NCBI GenBank assembly: GCA_937951485.1
Contig: CALEDJ010000038.1
Location: forward strand, 70,190 to 134,189
Reading direction: 5' to 3'
From: an uncultured bacterium
GTDB lineage: Bacteria; Hydrogenedentota; Hydrogenedentia; Hydrogenedentales; CAILVY01
Length of the DNA stretch: 64,000 nt
Shown here in pieces: positions 24,092-32,771 of the stretch. A program made the position numbers and the translations under genes. Numbering within the stretch: position 1 is the stretch's first letter; the number at the start of each line of letters is the position of its first letter. The notes under the pieces are model-generated. The model was not told where the DNA came from. It worked only from the letters and a program-made list of their open reading frames with translations, and searched no databases.

Positions 24092-26461
24092 ATGAACGCA
24101 TATTCTGAGATGGACCAACCCTTGCATCCCACGCGCGGGCTGATGGCCACGCACGACGCGCATGGCCGTCCTTTCGACCTGACAGACCTCAAGAAGTGGC
24201 TTCGACTGCATGCGGTCGTGTTCCACACGGAAAAGATAGACGTGCGCCCTGCAGGCGAAGGCGTCCGCCTGCTGCCCGCGCTGCTGGATTTCGCCCGTCA
24301 GAACGGCGTCCGGCTTTCCCTGCGCACCGATGGAACCCACGATCCCGTCATGCTGCCCGCATTGGCCGAGGCCGGGCTGCTGGACGTATTCTGCGCCATG
24401 CCGGCCTGCGACGGCGGCCTCATCGCCCGATGGGCGGCAGCCTGTGCGGACGCCGGGCTGGCGTTGCGGGTGCAAATCGGCGCGCCGCTGCCCGAACAAG
24501 AGAACATTGAAGCCGCCGTGAAACGTCTGGCCGGGGCCGCCGTGGTGAACATCACGCTCCATGATCCCTTTGCGCCCGCGCCGCCGTTGCGGGGCGAGAC
24601 CGCATCCGCCGCCCTGCGGAACATGAACGCGCTGGCGCGCGCGCTGGATGCGCGCGGCGTGGAAGTCAACCTCCTGCATGCGCCGTTTTGCCTGATCGCG
24701 GAAGAGAACCGGCCACATGTCGTCAACTCGGCGCAATTTTTCCTTGACCATCAGCACTATGACCGGCGCGCTTATGATTTTGCAGTCAACATCCACGCGC
24801 GCGGCCCAAGGCGGCTGGGCAAGGCCGTCGAAAACATGCTCAGCCGGGGAATGGCCGTGGACAGCCCTTTCCACCATAGCGTGCTCCCGTGGCTGCTGCA
24901 TCATCCCCTTCTTCTTATGCGTCTGTGGGTCTTGCATCAACTGACGCGGCATCTTCAGTTGCTGCGGGGTCCGCGCCCGCTGCCGGAGACCGTCGAGGAA
25001 TGGGAAGCCGCGATTGAAGCCCACCGCAGGCGCCACCGCAGGAACCTCGGCCCCGTCTGCGCCGCGTGCCGCTTCCAGCGCATCTGCGACCACGCCCCGG
25101 AGGAATTCCGCCGCCGATACCCCGACCTCCAGATCGCCGCCGTGCCGGGCGAAGAAGTGATATCGCCTTTCCATCTCATGCGGGGGCGCAAGCGTTATTA
25201 TGACGCAGTGGATGCCGCGCGCCGGGAACTGCCGAAAATCCAGGAGGCATTGGCCGAGGAAGCGCGCCGCATCACCCTGCGCGAAGCGCCCACCCGTGAA
25301 ATCACCGCCGATCACTACGAGATTGAGAACCATTACACCCACCACATGCCCGGCGCGGTGCGCTGGCTTTCCTTTCTCAACGTCGAACACTGCAGCACGC
25401 CGCTGGCGCGACTCACCCCGCCCTTCACCATGCAACTCACCTTCGGCGGCGGCATCGCCGGGCACATCGGCTTCAGTTTCGGGCGTCACGCCAAGATTCT
25501 CTGCCCGATGGTGGACTATTCGCACCGTCTCACGCTGCACGTGGATGAATTCGGGCGCTACGTTCTGCTGCGCGACGGCGTCCTCGTGCGTCCAACCGAG
25601 TTCGAGGGCGCGCGCTGCCTGCCTCCTCGCATCGGCGACAACGTCGAACCGCGCATCTGTATCCATAACATAGACGGGTTCCTCCTCACGCAGACCCTGC
25701 TGCTCTGGGAAGGCCGCCGCGACGCCGACGGCGCCCTCGCCGAACATGTCCCCGAAATGACAAGGATCAAATATTCCGTCGTCATCATCTGCACGCGTTA
25801 CACGCGGCGACTTCAGGCGACGCTCCTCGGGCTGGCCCATCAGCGCGGCTTCGACATGCGCGCCCTCGAAGTTGTCATCGGCTATGTGCCCGGCATTGAC
25901 GCTACCGACGACCTCATTGACAGCATGCGCCGCGCCTGCCCCGAACTGCGCATCGTCCGCATGCCCTTCTCCGAAGACCACGTCCGCGCCAAGGGATTCA
26001 TGATCAACGAGTCGCGGCGCATCGCCGCCGGCGACTGGATCGTCCTGCTCGACGCCGACATCATCCTCCCGCCCGATTTCTTCGTCCGCATGGAGACCCT
26101 TGGGGAAGACGCGCGCTTCGTCGCGCCCGACGGCCGGAAAATGCTCACGCCCGATGACACGGCCCGGGTGCTGCTCGGTCGGATTCGGCCTTGGGAATGC
26201 TTTGAGGAACTGGCTGCCGGCGCGGGCGAATACCGCTTCCGCGAGGCCGACCGCGTGCCCATCGGCTTCTGCCAGTGCGTGCGCCGGGATATTCTGGAAA
26301 AGATTCCCTACCATGAACGGGATCACTTCGAGGCGTCCGACTGGTGGTTCGGGCATTGCGTCATCAAGGAATACGGCCCCGAAACCCGACTCGAAGGCGT
26401 TGTCGTCCTCCATCTCGACCACGGCGGCAGCCAATGGTACGGCGCTTTCAAGCACATGTAA
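24092..26461 (+). CDS. Three-part protein: cluster-less radical-SAM-like half, middle domain, GT2 glycosyltransferase
   Basis: A 789-residue protein with three parts. Residues about 1-375 align by eye with the preceding radical SAM enzyme: RGVEVNLLHAPFCLIAEENRPHV matches its AGIEVN and PLCMAEERHRK region, and C323, C326 and C332 match its SPASM-like cysteines. The CxxxCxxC motif is absent, so the half cannot hold the radical SAM cluster. Residues about 395-555 are a beta-rich domain I do not recognise. Residues about 558-789 are a GT-A fold family 2 glycosyltransferase: YSVVIICTRYTRRLQATLLGL, then VLLDADIILP with D654 and D656. ATG at 24092 is preferred because everything upstream is a dispersed repeat; only AGG lies close, and ATGs at 24110 and 24143 are alternatives. 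Possibly a scaffolded glycan-tailoring enzyme. Confidence 0.8.
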   Translation: MNAYSEMDQPLHPTRGLMATHDAHGRPFDLTDLKKWLRLHAVVFHTEKIDVRPAGEGVRLLPALLDFARQNGVRLSLRTDGTHDPVMLPALAEAGLLDVFCAMPACDGGLIARWAAACADAGLALRVQIGAPLPEQENIEAAVKRLAGAAVVNITLHDPFAPAPPLRGETASAALRNMNALARALDARGVEVNLLHAPFCLIAEENRPHVVNSAQFFLDHQHYDRRAYDFAVNIHARGPRRLGKAVENMLSRGMAVDSPFHHSVLPWLLHHPLLLMRLWVLHQLTRHLQLLRGPRPLPETVEEWEAAIEAHRRRHRRNLGPVCAACRFQRICDHAPEEFRRRYPDLQIAAVPGEEVISPFHLMRGRKRYYDAVDAARRELPKIQEALAEEARRITLREAPTREITADHYEIENHYTHHMPGAVRWLSFLNVEHCSTPLARLTPPFTMQLTFGGGIAGHIGFSFGRHAKILCPMVDYSHRLTLHVDEFGRYVLLRDGVLVRPTEFEGARCLPPRIGDNVEPRICIHNIDGFLLTQTLLLWEGRRDADGALAEHVPEMTRIKYSVVIICTRYTRRLQATLLGLAHQRGFDMRALEVVIGYVPGIDATDDLIDSMRRACPELRIVRMPFSEDHVRAKGFMINESRRIAAGDWIVLLDADIILPPDFFVRMETLGEDARFVAPDGRKMLTPDDTARVLLGRIRPWECFEELAAGAGEYRFREADRVPIGFCQCVRRDILEKIPYHERDHFEASDWWFGHCVIKEYGPETRLEGVVVLHLDHGGSQWYGAFKHM

Positions 26462-26566
26462 GCGACGGAACAAACCCAGGCGTATCCGTCATCGCAGCGG
26501 TGCAGACCTCTGGCACGCGACTGGCGTTGACAGGGTGCGGTTTTCTTTGGCACTTCCAAAGGAGAT

Positions 26567-27733
26567 TCAGGCAGCGGCAGGCAGGGTTTCCTTCAGAAAC
26601 CGGACCAGATTCCCGCCCATGACGGCGGCGATCTCGGATTCGGAGAATCCTTCGCCAAGCAGCGCTTCGGTTATCAGCGGCATGCCTGATGCATCAAAAG
26701 GCATCCGCACTGCGCCGTCAAAATCGGACCCCAGGGCGACATGCGGCACCCCGGCCACATGCACGGCGTGCCGAATAGCGCGGGCGATGGCAGCGACATC
26801 CGTGCCGCCAACCGCCTGCGGCCAGAAACCCACCCCGACCAATCCACCTTTCTCCGCGATGTGTCGCAGATGCGCATCGCTGAGATTGCGTGGTCCCGGG
26901 CATATCGCTTGAAATCCCGTGTGTGACACCACGACAGGGCGCGCGGCGCACTCCAGCACATCGTCAATGAGCCGGGGCGCGGCATGCGCCAGATCAATGA
27001 TGATCCCCGTGCGCTCCATCAAATGAATCGCTTCGCGCCCGAACGGGGTCAAACCTTCTGACGCCGCGCCGTGCGCCGAACCGCCGATCTCGTTGTCATG
27101 AAAATGCATCAGCCCCATCATGCGGAATCCCGCATCGAAAAACACGCGGATATTGTCGAGGCTGTGTTCCAGCGCGTGCATGCCCTCGATGCTCAGCAGT
27201 GCGCCGCAGCAGGCGGTGTCCACGGCGCGACGCGCCAGGAACCGTTCCAGTTCCTCCCGGTTGCGCAACAGGACAAGTTGACCGTCGGATTCCCTGACGG
27301 CGGCGTCCATCCGGGCGGCGGCGTGCAGCGCGCGGGCGCGCGGACTGGTCCATGTGGCGACAGGCCAGCCCTGAAGCAGCACCAGCGGGGTGATCACGTC
27401 CCAACGATCCGGCACCCTTTCCATGCGGTATGCCTGTACAGGCACGCGGGTCACCGAGGCAAAGACTTGGATTGCCACATTACCCGCGACAAGCCGGGGC
27501 AGGTCCGCATGTCCCCAGCGCCCGCGGTGAAGCACCTCGCGTCGCCAGAGCAGCGCGTCGCAGTGCAGGTCCGCCACCAGCAGGCGCCGGTGCAGCGCGT
27601 TGGCTGTCGCCGACGCAGCATAGGGACCTACGCGCCGCACCCGGTTCAACGCCGCGCCAATGCCCCTCGGAAGCCACAGAACAAGCGCTATCGCCGAAAC
27701 GGCAACAAACATGATCGCCAGCAGCAACACCAT
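26567..27733 (-). CDS. Membrane-anchored dipeptidase, peptidase M19 family
   Basis: Zinc dipeptidase of the renal dipeptidase (M19) family, 388 residues. Metal-binding landmarks are visible: DLHCD near residue 55, the bridging Glu in LLSIEGMHAL, His in IIIDLAHA, His in VVVSHTG, and GSDFDG near the end. A hydrophobic segment at about 1-22 (VLLLAIMFVAVSAIALVLWLP) would anchor it in the membrane. ATG at 27733 has AAGGAAG eight bases upstream and is preferred over the frame start at 27772. Substrates in bacteria include D-containing dipeptides, perhaps from peptidoglycan. It is convergent with the fusion gene, with 105 bases between and no clear terminator. Confidence 0.88.
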   Translation of the reverse strand: MVLLLAIMFVAVSAIALVLWLPRGIGAALNRVRRVGPYAASATANALHRRLLVADLHCDALLWRREVLHRGRWGHADLPRLVAGNVAIQVFASVTRVPVQAYRMERVPDRWDVITPLVLLQGWPVATWTSPRARALHAAARMDAAVRESDGQLVLLRNREELERFLARRAVDTACCGALLSIEGMHALEHSLDNIRVFFDAGFRMMGLMHFHDNEIGGSAHGAASEGLTPFGREAIHLMERTGIIIDLAHAAPRLIDDVLECAARPVVVSHTGFQAICPGPRNLSDAHLRHIAEKGGLVGVGFWPQAVGGTDVAAIARAIRHAVHVAGVPHVALGSDFDGAVRMPFDASGMPLITEALLGEGFSESEIAAVMGGNLVRFLKETLPAAA

Positions 27734-28477
27734 TCCGAGGACTTCCTTCCCGCCGCTTTCCGCCGACAGCATACCTGAAAGTGTTCTTCTTTACACAGCG
27801 TCATTGAGAACAGCGTATGATCCCCTTTGAAATGGAAGTGTTTTCTGCAACATTCGTTCGCAATATGCGCGAGAATATATGACGCTGTTTGTCATCAGTT
27901 CAATACACATCGTAACACTTTGGCGGAATGGCATGGACTGTCGGGGCGCACTATATGGCCTTTTCCATCCCCCCTGGAAGGGTGTTCCGGGAGGAATTTC
28001 CGGGCGATGATTTATTTATGAGTAAAAGGCTTTTCCGTCGGTTGGCAAGTCACCTGTCGGCATTGCAGTCAAGTCCGCCTTGGAAGGGGGCGGCGCGCAG
28101 CGCCGGGGGATGTAGAAAAAACACAAGATTCCCGGCTGCACGCCACTCGGCTAAAAGTAACTGAACACCAAATTTTTCGTTGGATGATCAGGCATACGCT
28201 AAATGCGTGGTTGCACAATTGCAAGCGCGCCGCCGTCTCCAAAAAGTTGCACTTTCGAAAAGAGAGGAGTAGGCTACGCCAGTGAAATGTCCCGCCCTTC
28301 GGCTGCGGGCGAAATTGCGACCTGCTTGCCGCTGTTTCCGTCTGCACTCCGGGATTGCAGCAAACCCGTTAACCGTGGATCGGCGCGGATGCGCCGGCGC
28401 GGGACGCATCTTCTGGGGTATCCAGGGGGCGGAAAGTTCAACACAACGCGCATGCGCCGCATGCAAAGGAACCGACG
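27734..28477. other. 744-bp gap upstream of the FKBP gene
   Basis: No gene is supported. The stretch is less GC-rich at its left end (27780-27920). A repeat with a GGCGC-type hairpin lies at 28078-28130. The last 200 bases upstream of the FKBP start presumably hold its promoter, but no convincing -35/-10 pair was found. Confidence 0.45.
28078..28130. repeat. Dispersed GGCGC hairpin element
   Basis: The core is the hairpin CGGCGC-GCA-GCGCCG at 28091-28105, flanked by a purine-rich left side (TTGGAAGGGGG) and GGGGGATGTAGAAAAAACAC on the right. The right flank recurs in inverted orientation at 60052-60071, where the sequence is GTGTTTTTTCCACATCCCCC, next to the same kind of core. These are copies of one intergenic element. 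Confidence 0.75.
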
Positions 28478-29203
28478 ATGAAAAAGATGACATGTGTATT
28501 GGTGGCATGTGTTTTGTTCTCCGCGCTTTCGGCGTGGACGGCTGATGACACCGCGAAAGCGAAGGAAAAAAGTACCGTGGTTTTGTATGACGACAGTGAA
28601 AAACTGAGTTATGCCGTGGGTCTGCAGGTGGGAAAAAGCCTTCAGACGGCGGCGATTGACCTTAAGATGGATGCATTTGTGAAAGGGATCGAAGATGTCA
28701 TGGCGGACCGCGAACCGGCCCTGTCTGACGAGGAAATGATGGTCGTCATGAATGCATTTCGACAAAAGGCGATGGAAGAAATGGAATCAAAGCAGCAGGC
28801 CGAAGCCGAGACCAACCTGCGGGACGGTCAGGCGTTTCTTGCCGCGAACGCCGCGAAGGAGGGGGTCAAGACGCTGGACAGCGGCCTGCAGTACCGGGTG
28901 ATCGAGGAAGGCGCGGGGCCTTCCCCCACCGCATCGGACCGCGTCAAGGTGCATTACCGGGGCACGCTGATTGACGGATCGCAGTTCGACAGTTCCTATG
29001 ATCGCGGCGAACCGGTGGTCTTCGGCGTCACCCAGGTGATCAAAGGGTGGACCGAGGCGCTGCAACTGATGAAGAAGGGCGCCAAGTGGCAACTGTTCAT
29101 CCCGCCGCAACTCGCCTACGGCCCCAACGGAAGACCAGGCATTCCGCCCAATGCGGTGCTCATTTTCGACGTGGAATTGCTGGACATCAATCCGCAACAA
29201 TAG
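28478..29203 (+). CDS. Exported FKBP-type peptidyl-prolyl isomerase
   Basis: Envelope folding catalyst of 241 residues, of the Mip/FkpA type. A signal peptide covers about 1-21 (CVLVACVLFSALSAWTA). A helical dimerisation region (about 38-125, with KLSYAVGLQVGKSL and FLAANAAKEGVKTLDSGLQYRV) precedes the FKBP domain at about 130-238. The active-site pattern VKVHYRGTLIDGSQFDSSYDRGEPVVFGVTQVIKGW and FIPPQLAYG is intact. ATG at 28478 has AAAGGA seven bases upstream. It is a stand-alone gene closed by a strong terminator at 29251-29284. Confidence 0.95.
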   Translation: MKKMTCVLVACVLFSALSAWTADDTAKAKEKSTVVLYDDSEKLSYAVGLQVGKSLQTAAIDLKMDAFVKGIEDVMADREPALSDEEMMVVMNAFRQKAMEEMESKQQAEAETNLRDGQAFLAANAAKEGVKTLDSGLQYRVIEEGAGPSPTASDRVKVHYRGTLIDGSQFDSSYDRGEPVVFGVTQVIKGWTEALQLMKKGAKWQLFIPPQLAYGPNGRPGIPPNAVLIFDVELLDINPQQ

Positions 29204-29250
29204 CCCCGCATTCGCGTTCCGCCCAAGCGTTTTCTTATGGCACACCCGAT

Positions 29251-29284
29251 GGCCGCCGCATCCGTGCGGCGGCCGTTGTTCCTT
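29251..29284 (+). terminator. Rho-independent terminator after the FKBP gene
   Basis: A perfect 10-bp GC-rich stem GGCCGCCGCA/TGCGGCGGCC with loop TCCG (29251-29274) is followed by GTTGTTCCTT. It lies 47 bases after the FKBP stop and just before the end of the convergent GT-C gene. Confidence 0.8.
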
Positions 29285-29292
29285 CAGAAATG

Positions 29293-32200
29293 TCAATGCT
29301 CCGCCGAATCTTCACCGGCGTTGTGCGTCGCTGTCGGCGCTTCCGCGCGGGTCTGTTCCATCATGACGCGCGCCAGGGCTTCCCTGGTGCCTTCCGCGTC
29401 CGGGTCCAGTTCCAACGCGCGTTCATAAGCGACGCGCGCGGCGTCCCAATCGCCGCGTCGCTCAAGGGCAAGCCCGAAGCAGAACCAGGCCAGCGCGCGT
29501 TCCGGGTGCGCCTTGACAGCCCGCTGCCACTCCGCCACAAGCCCCTCCAGATCGCCCTGTCGCACATACATGTCCGACAATTGTTCATAGGCGCCGTAGT
29601 CGTGCGGCACCGCTTCGATGACACGGCGGCAGATTGCCAGGGCTTCGGTGATATTTCCTTCGTGGGCATGCAGCATCGCCAATCCCATCCAGATTTCGGA
29701 CCGGCCCGGCGCCAGCGATTCCGCCCGATCAAACGCCGCCCGGGCTTCGGCTGCTCTGCCTGTCGCAAACAATGCGTACCCCTCCGCCATCACTAAGCGC
29801 CACTGCACGTCTTTTGCTGCTTCGGGACGTTGCGTATAACTATCCGGTTGTTCGCGAATATCGGCATGTAATCGAGTCATTTCGGGAAACTTCAATAACT
29901 CCTCACGCAACTGCAGTGCGCTTTCCCGCGCGGCGCCGATATCGGACTGCGCCTGACGCCGTATGATGTCCACGCGAATCGCCGCCGCGCATGTCATCAG
30001 GAAGGGGTTTGCAAAGTCTTTCCCCTGCTCGTTCGCGATCCATTGCAGCATCGCCGCGGGGTCCAGAAATTGCTGGGCGGGCGTGAGAATTACCGAGAGT
30101 ACAAAGTCCAGGCTGCCTCGGCTCGCGCAGTAGGCGTTGGCGCATGCCTCCATTGTTCCCGAAAGATCGCCGTGGCGGGCGCGCGCCAACGCGAGATGCG
30201 CCTGCGGCAGGGGATGGAACGGCAATTCCCCGGCAAGCACTTCCCACTCCCGCAGTAGAAGTTCTTTGTCATCATGGTCGGTGTAAAGATTCGTCAGTTG
30301 TCGGCACAGCGCCACGGAATCCGGTTGTTTTCGGATTGCGCGGCGCAGCGGCATGGCCTGGCGCAGGAGCGCGCGCCGGTGTTCAAAAAACGCCATGCTT
30401 CCGCGGTAGAAGGAATCATGAATGTCCGAATCTTGTGTTAGGCCCAGGCGTTTGAGGCGACGGCGGCGTTGTTCCGCGCTGTGCTGCAAATACCGTTCAG
30501 GCGCGACAGGCGTCCCGCCGGCCGTCCAGCGATAGATCGTCAGCAGAAGTTCGCCTGAATGCTCCGATTCAATTTCCAGTACCAATTCGGCGCCTGTTTC
30601 ATGCGGGGGCGGCGCGAGCGCCGCCGCGCAGGTCGCCAGAGATTCGGACAGATTCTCTTCAAGGGGGAGGGTTTCCAACAGCGCTGCGTCAATGCCGGGT
30701 GACTGAACGCTTGCGGTCACTTGACCATGGATACGTGACTGCGGCGGCAGCGCAACCAGCAGCAGAAGCGGATGCGCATCCGGCAGCGGTCTGGAAAGGC
30801 GGACAACGCCGGGGACCAACGGAATCCGCCACGACAGACGCGAAAGTTCGTCCCACCGATGCCATCCAGCGGTGATTTCAGAGCCGTCATCTTGACGCCA
30901 AGGCTCGGCATGCCAGCGGGTAAGCAACTCCGGGGCATCGGCGGGCATTCGATACAAGTCCGCCGCCGGCGCAACAAACCCGTAGGACAAGACAAACAAG
31001 GGGAGCGTCGCCCGGTCGTCCCGCACAAGGAAGACTTCACCAATCTGACCGAAACTGTCAGTCCCGAATGATATCGTCGCCATGAAATGCTTCGTGTGCG
31101 CATGGTACGCCTCATGAAGAAAAGGAATATCATATAGAGCCGTACTGAAAAGGGAATGAATGGAATAGGTCGGCTGCATGGCCAGTAATTCCGGCGTATT
31201 GGCCACGCCCATCGTGAGGAATGCCTGAATGTGCGTATTGGGTCGGTGCAGCGCCGGATGTGTCAGGCCGAATTGCTCGATCACATAAGCCCGCTCGAGC
31301 ATCCATGCAGGCATGCCGCCATTTTCCACGATAACTTTGTCGTCGGGATAATAGAAATCTTCCGGACAAAGATGCTTATACGCAGGGATGAAATTGTCGT
31401 GCGCCATATCTCTTGATTGTACGAGATGCCGGGTCCGGTAGTCGGGCTGGTGGAGAAAATCCGCGCTTCTTTGGGCCAACGCCCCGACGTTCATGTTGTA
31501 GAGTGCAGTCCCCACGCACACGCCTACCGCCGCCTCCTGCAGGCAGAAGCGCCGGGGAAGCGCGGCGCACCCCAGCAAAGAGCCAAAAGCGAGCAAAGTG
31601 TAATAGGGAGATAGCAGTCGAAATCCCAGCCAGTCCCCGCCGTTCTTTATCACCAAGGCCGCATTGAAGCATAGCAGGACAAGCATCAAGCCGGCCAATG
31701 ATGCGTTTTGCCGCCGCATGGCGCCTGTCGCGAGCAACGCCAGCAAGGGAAGCAAGGGCTGATAGTAGTTTCGAACAAGCGCCACGCCGGCCCGGGTGGC
31801 CACATGGTCATTGCCTTCCATTATTTTCGACGCCAGGGCTTTGGCCCGTACCGTGCTGGGGATGACATCGCCGAAATATAGCGCGCGGAACAATGTAATG
31901 CCGCCCACCGCAAATGCCGCCATCGCAGCCACGAACAGGAATCCATTCAGCGATATGCGCGCGCGGCGGAATTCCCAGAATGTCCAGGCGGCGATAAAAC
32001 CCGCGATCACAGCGCCTTCCGGACGGTTCGCCGTGAAGAGCGCCGCCGCAACGCCCAGCACAAGCGGCGCACGCCGCACCGCGCCGTACAGCATCAACGC
32101 GCAGCAAAAAAATACCAGCGACCCTTCGAGCATGTTGCCGGAATCCGTCAGGAATGCCGTAAACAGCACGGTCATCGCCAAGGGCAGCCGGCTGAGAAAG

Positions 32201-32610
32201 GGTCGATCCGCAAACTGTTTTAGCGACGCGGCGCGTACAAGCCACGCGCCGAAAAGCAGGCAAAGCATGGTCATTATGTGGGCCGCGAAACGCATGCTGA
32301 AGCCCGCGCGATAGAGTCCCGCCAAACACAGGGTCCATAGCAGGTTGCTGATGCCTTCGTGGTACTCCCCCGCGTTGTACGTCAGTCCGTCGCCCCACGC
32401 CAGGTTGCGCGCATATCGGAAACTGATGCAGGCATCATCTACAAGACCAAAATAGATAACGGATTGATAGGCCAGAAATGCAAAAAGAAGTATGTCAAAG
32501 CCCAGGACAAACACGCGGAAATTGAAAGAGGGGGATGCACTCTTGACCCAGGAACCCGCCACGTGTGTCTCTCCGGTCCGTTCGCTTGAACTCGTTGATG
32601 GTTCCCGCAC
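29293..32610 (-). CDS. GT-C glycosyltransferase-like membrane protein with TPR-rich C-terminus
   Basis: Very large polytopic protein of 1105 residues. The first 390 or so residues hold about ten membrane segments. The loop FGLVDDACISFRYARNLAWGDGLTYNAGEYHEGISNLLWT is the acidic donor-site pattern of arabinofuranosyltransferase-like (AftB-type) GT-C enzymes. A large soluble region (about 400-720) follows, then tetratricopeptide repeats (about 760-1090, such as EIWMGLAMLHAHEGNITEALAICRRVIEAVPHDYGAYEQLSDMYVRQGD). It is the second GT-C plus TPR protein in the window. The start is uncertain; the first 30 residues are Ser/Thr-rich and may be upstream of the true start. The sugar and acceptor are not known. 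Confidence 0.72.
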   Translation of the reverse strand: MREPSTSSSERTGETHVAGSWVKSASPSFNFRVFVLGFDILLFAFLAYQSVIYFGLVDDACISFRYARNLAWGDGLTYNAGEYHEGISNLLWTLCLAGLYRAGFSMRFAAHIMTMLCLLFGAWLVRAASLKQFADRPFLSRLPLAMTVLFTAFLTDSGNMLEGSLVFFCCALMLYGAVRRAPLVLGVAAALFTANRPEGAVIAGFIAAWTFWEFRRARISLNGFLFVAAMAAFAVGGITLFRALYFGDVIPSTVRAKALASKIMEGNDHVATRAGVALVRNYYQPLLPLLALLATGAMRRQNASLAGLMLVLLCFNAALVIKNGGDWLGFRLLSPYYTLLAFGSLLGCAALPRRFCLQEAAVGVCVGTALYNMNVGALAQRSADFLHQPDYRTRHLVQSRDMAHDNFIPAYKHLCPEDFYYPDDKVIVENGGMPAWMLERAYVIEQFGLTHPALHRPNTHIQAFLTMGVANTPELLAMQPTYSIHSLFSTALYDIPFLHEAYHAHTKHFMATISFGTDSFGQIGEVFLVRDDRATLPLFVLSYGFVAPAADLYRMPADAPELLTRWHAEPWRQDDGSEITAGWHRWDELSRLSWRIPLVPGVVRLSRPLPDAHPLLLLVALPPQSRIHGQVTASVQSPGIDAALLETLPLEENLSESLATCAAALAPPPHETGAELVLEIESEHSGELLLTIYRWTAGGTPVAPERYLQHSAEQRRRRLKRLGLTQDSDIHDSFYRGSMAFFEHRRALLRQAMPLRRAIRKQPDSVALCRQLTNLYTDHDDKELLLREWEVLAGELPFHPLPQAHLALARARHGDLSGTMEACANAYCASRGSLDFVLSVILTPAQQFLDPAAMLQWIANEQGKDFANPFLMTCAAAIRVDIIRRQAQSDIGAARESALQLREELLKFPEMTRLHADIREQPDSYTQRPEAAKDVQWRLVMAEGYALFATGRAAEARAAFDRAESLAPGRSEIWMGLAMLHAHEGNITEALAICRRVIEAVPHDYGAYEQLSDMYVRQGDLEGLVAEWQRAVKAHPERALAWFCFGLALERRGDWDAARVAYERALELDPDAEGTREALARVMMEQTRAEAPTATHNAGEDSAEH

Positions 32611-32771
32611 GCAATGACCATTCTAACAACCGACATAGATGTGTTCAATGACCTTACGGCCTGAATGCGTCGTGCTGGAACCCCAGCGAGGAGAAACCGA
32701 CCCAAGTTGGCTCTTTCAAACATTTGTTAGTGTTCCTTGTCTCGAAAGAAAAGCGGTTCTTCATCAGATTG

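Noticed and set aside
22482-26473. Long minus-strand open frames (539 and 797 codons) opposite the radical SAM and fusion genes
   Set aside because: The plus strand carries the CxxxCxxC, SPASM-like and GT2 motifs; the minus frames have no recognisable pattern.
27928-28164. Small gene before the FKBP gene
   Set aside because: Its C-terminal half is a reading of the dispersed GGCGC repeat, and no ribosome site is present.
28205-28225. Sigma-54-like site before the FKBP gene (GG-N10-GC with TTGCA)
   Set aside because: The -24 half is TGGTTG rather than TGGCAC, and it lies about 250 bases from the start; the match is too weak.
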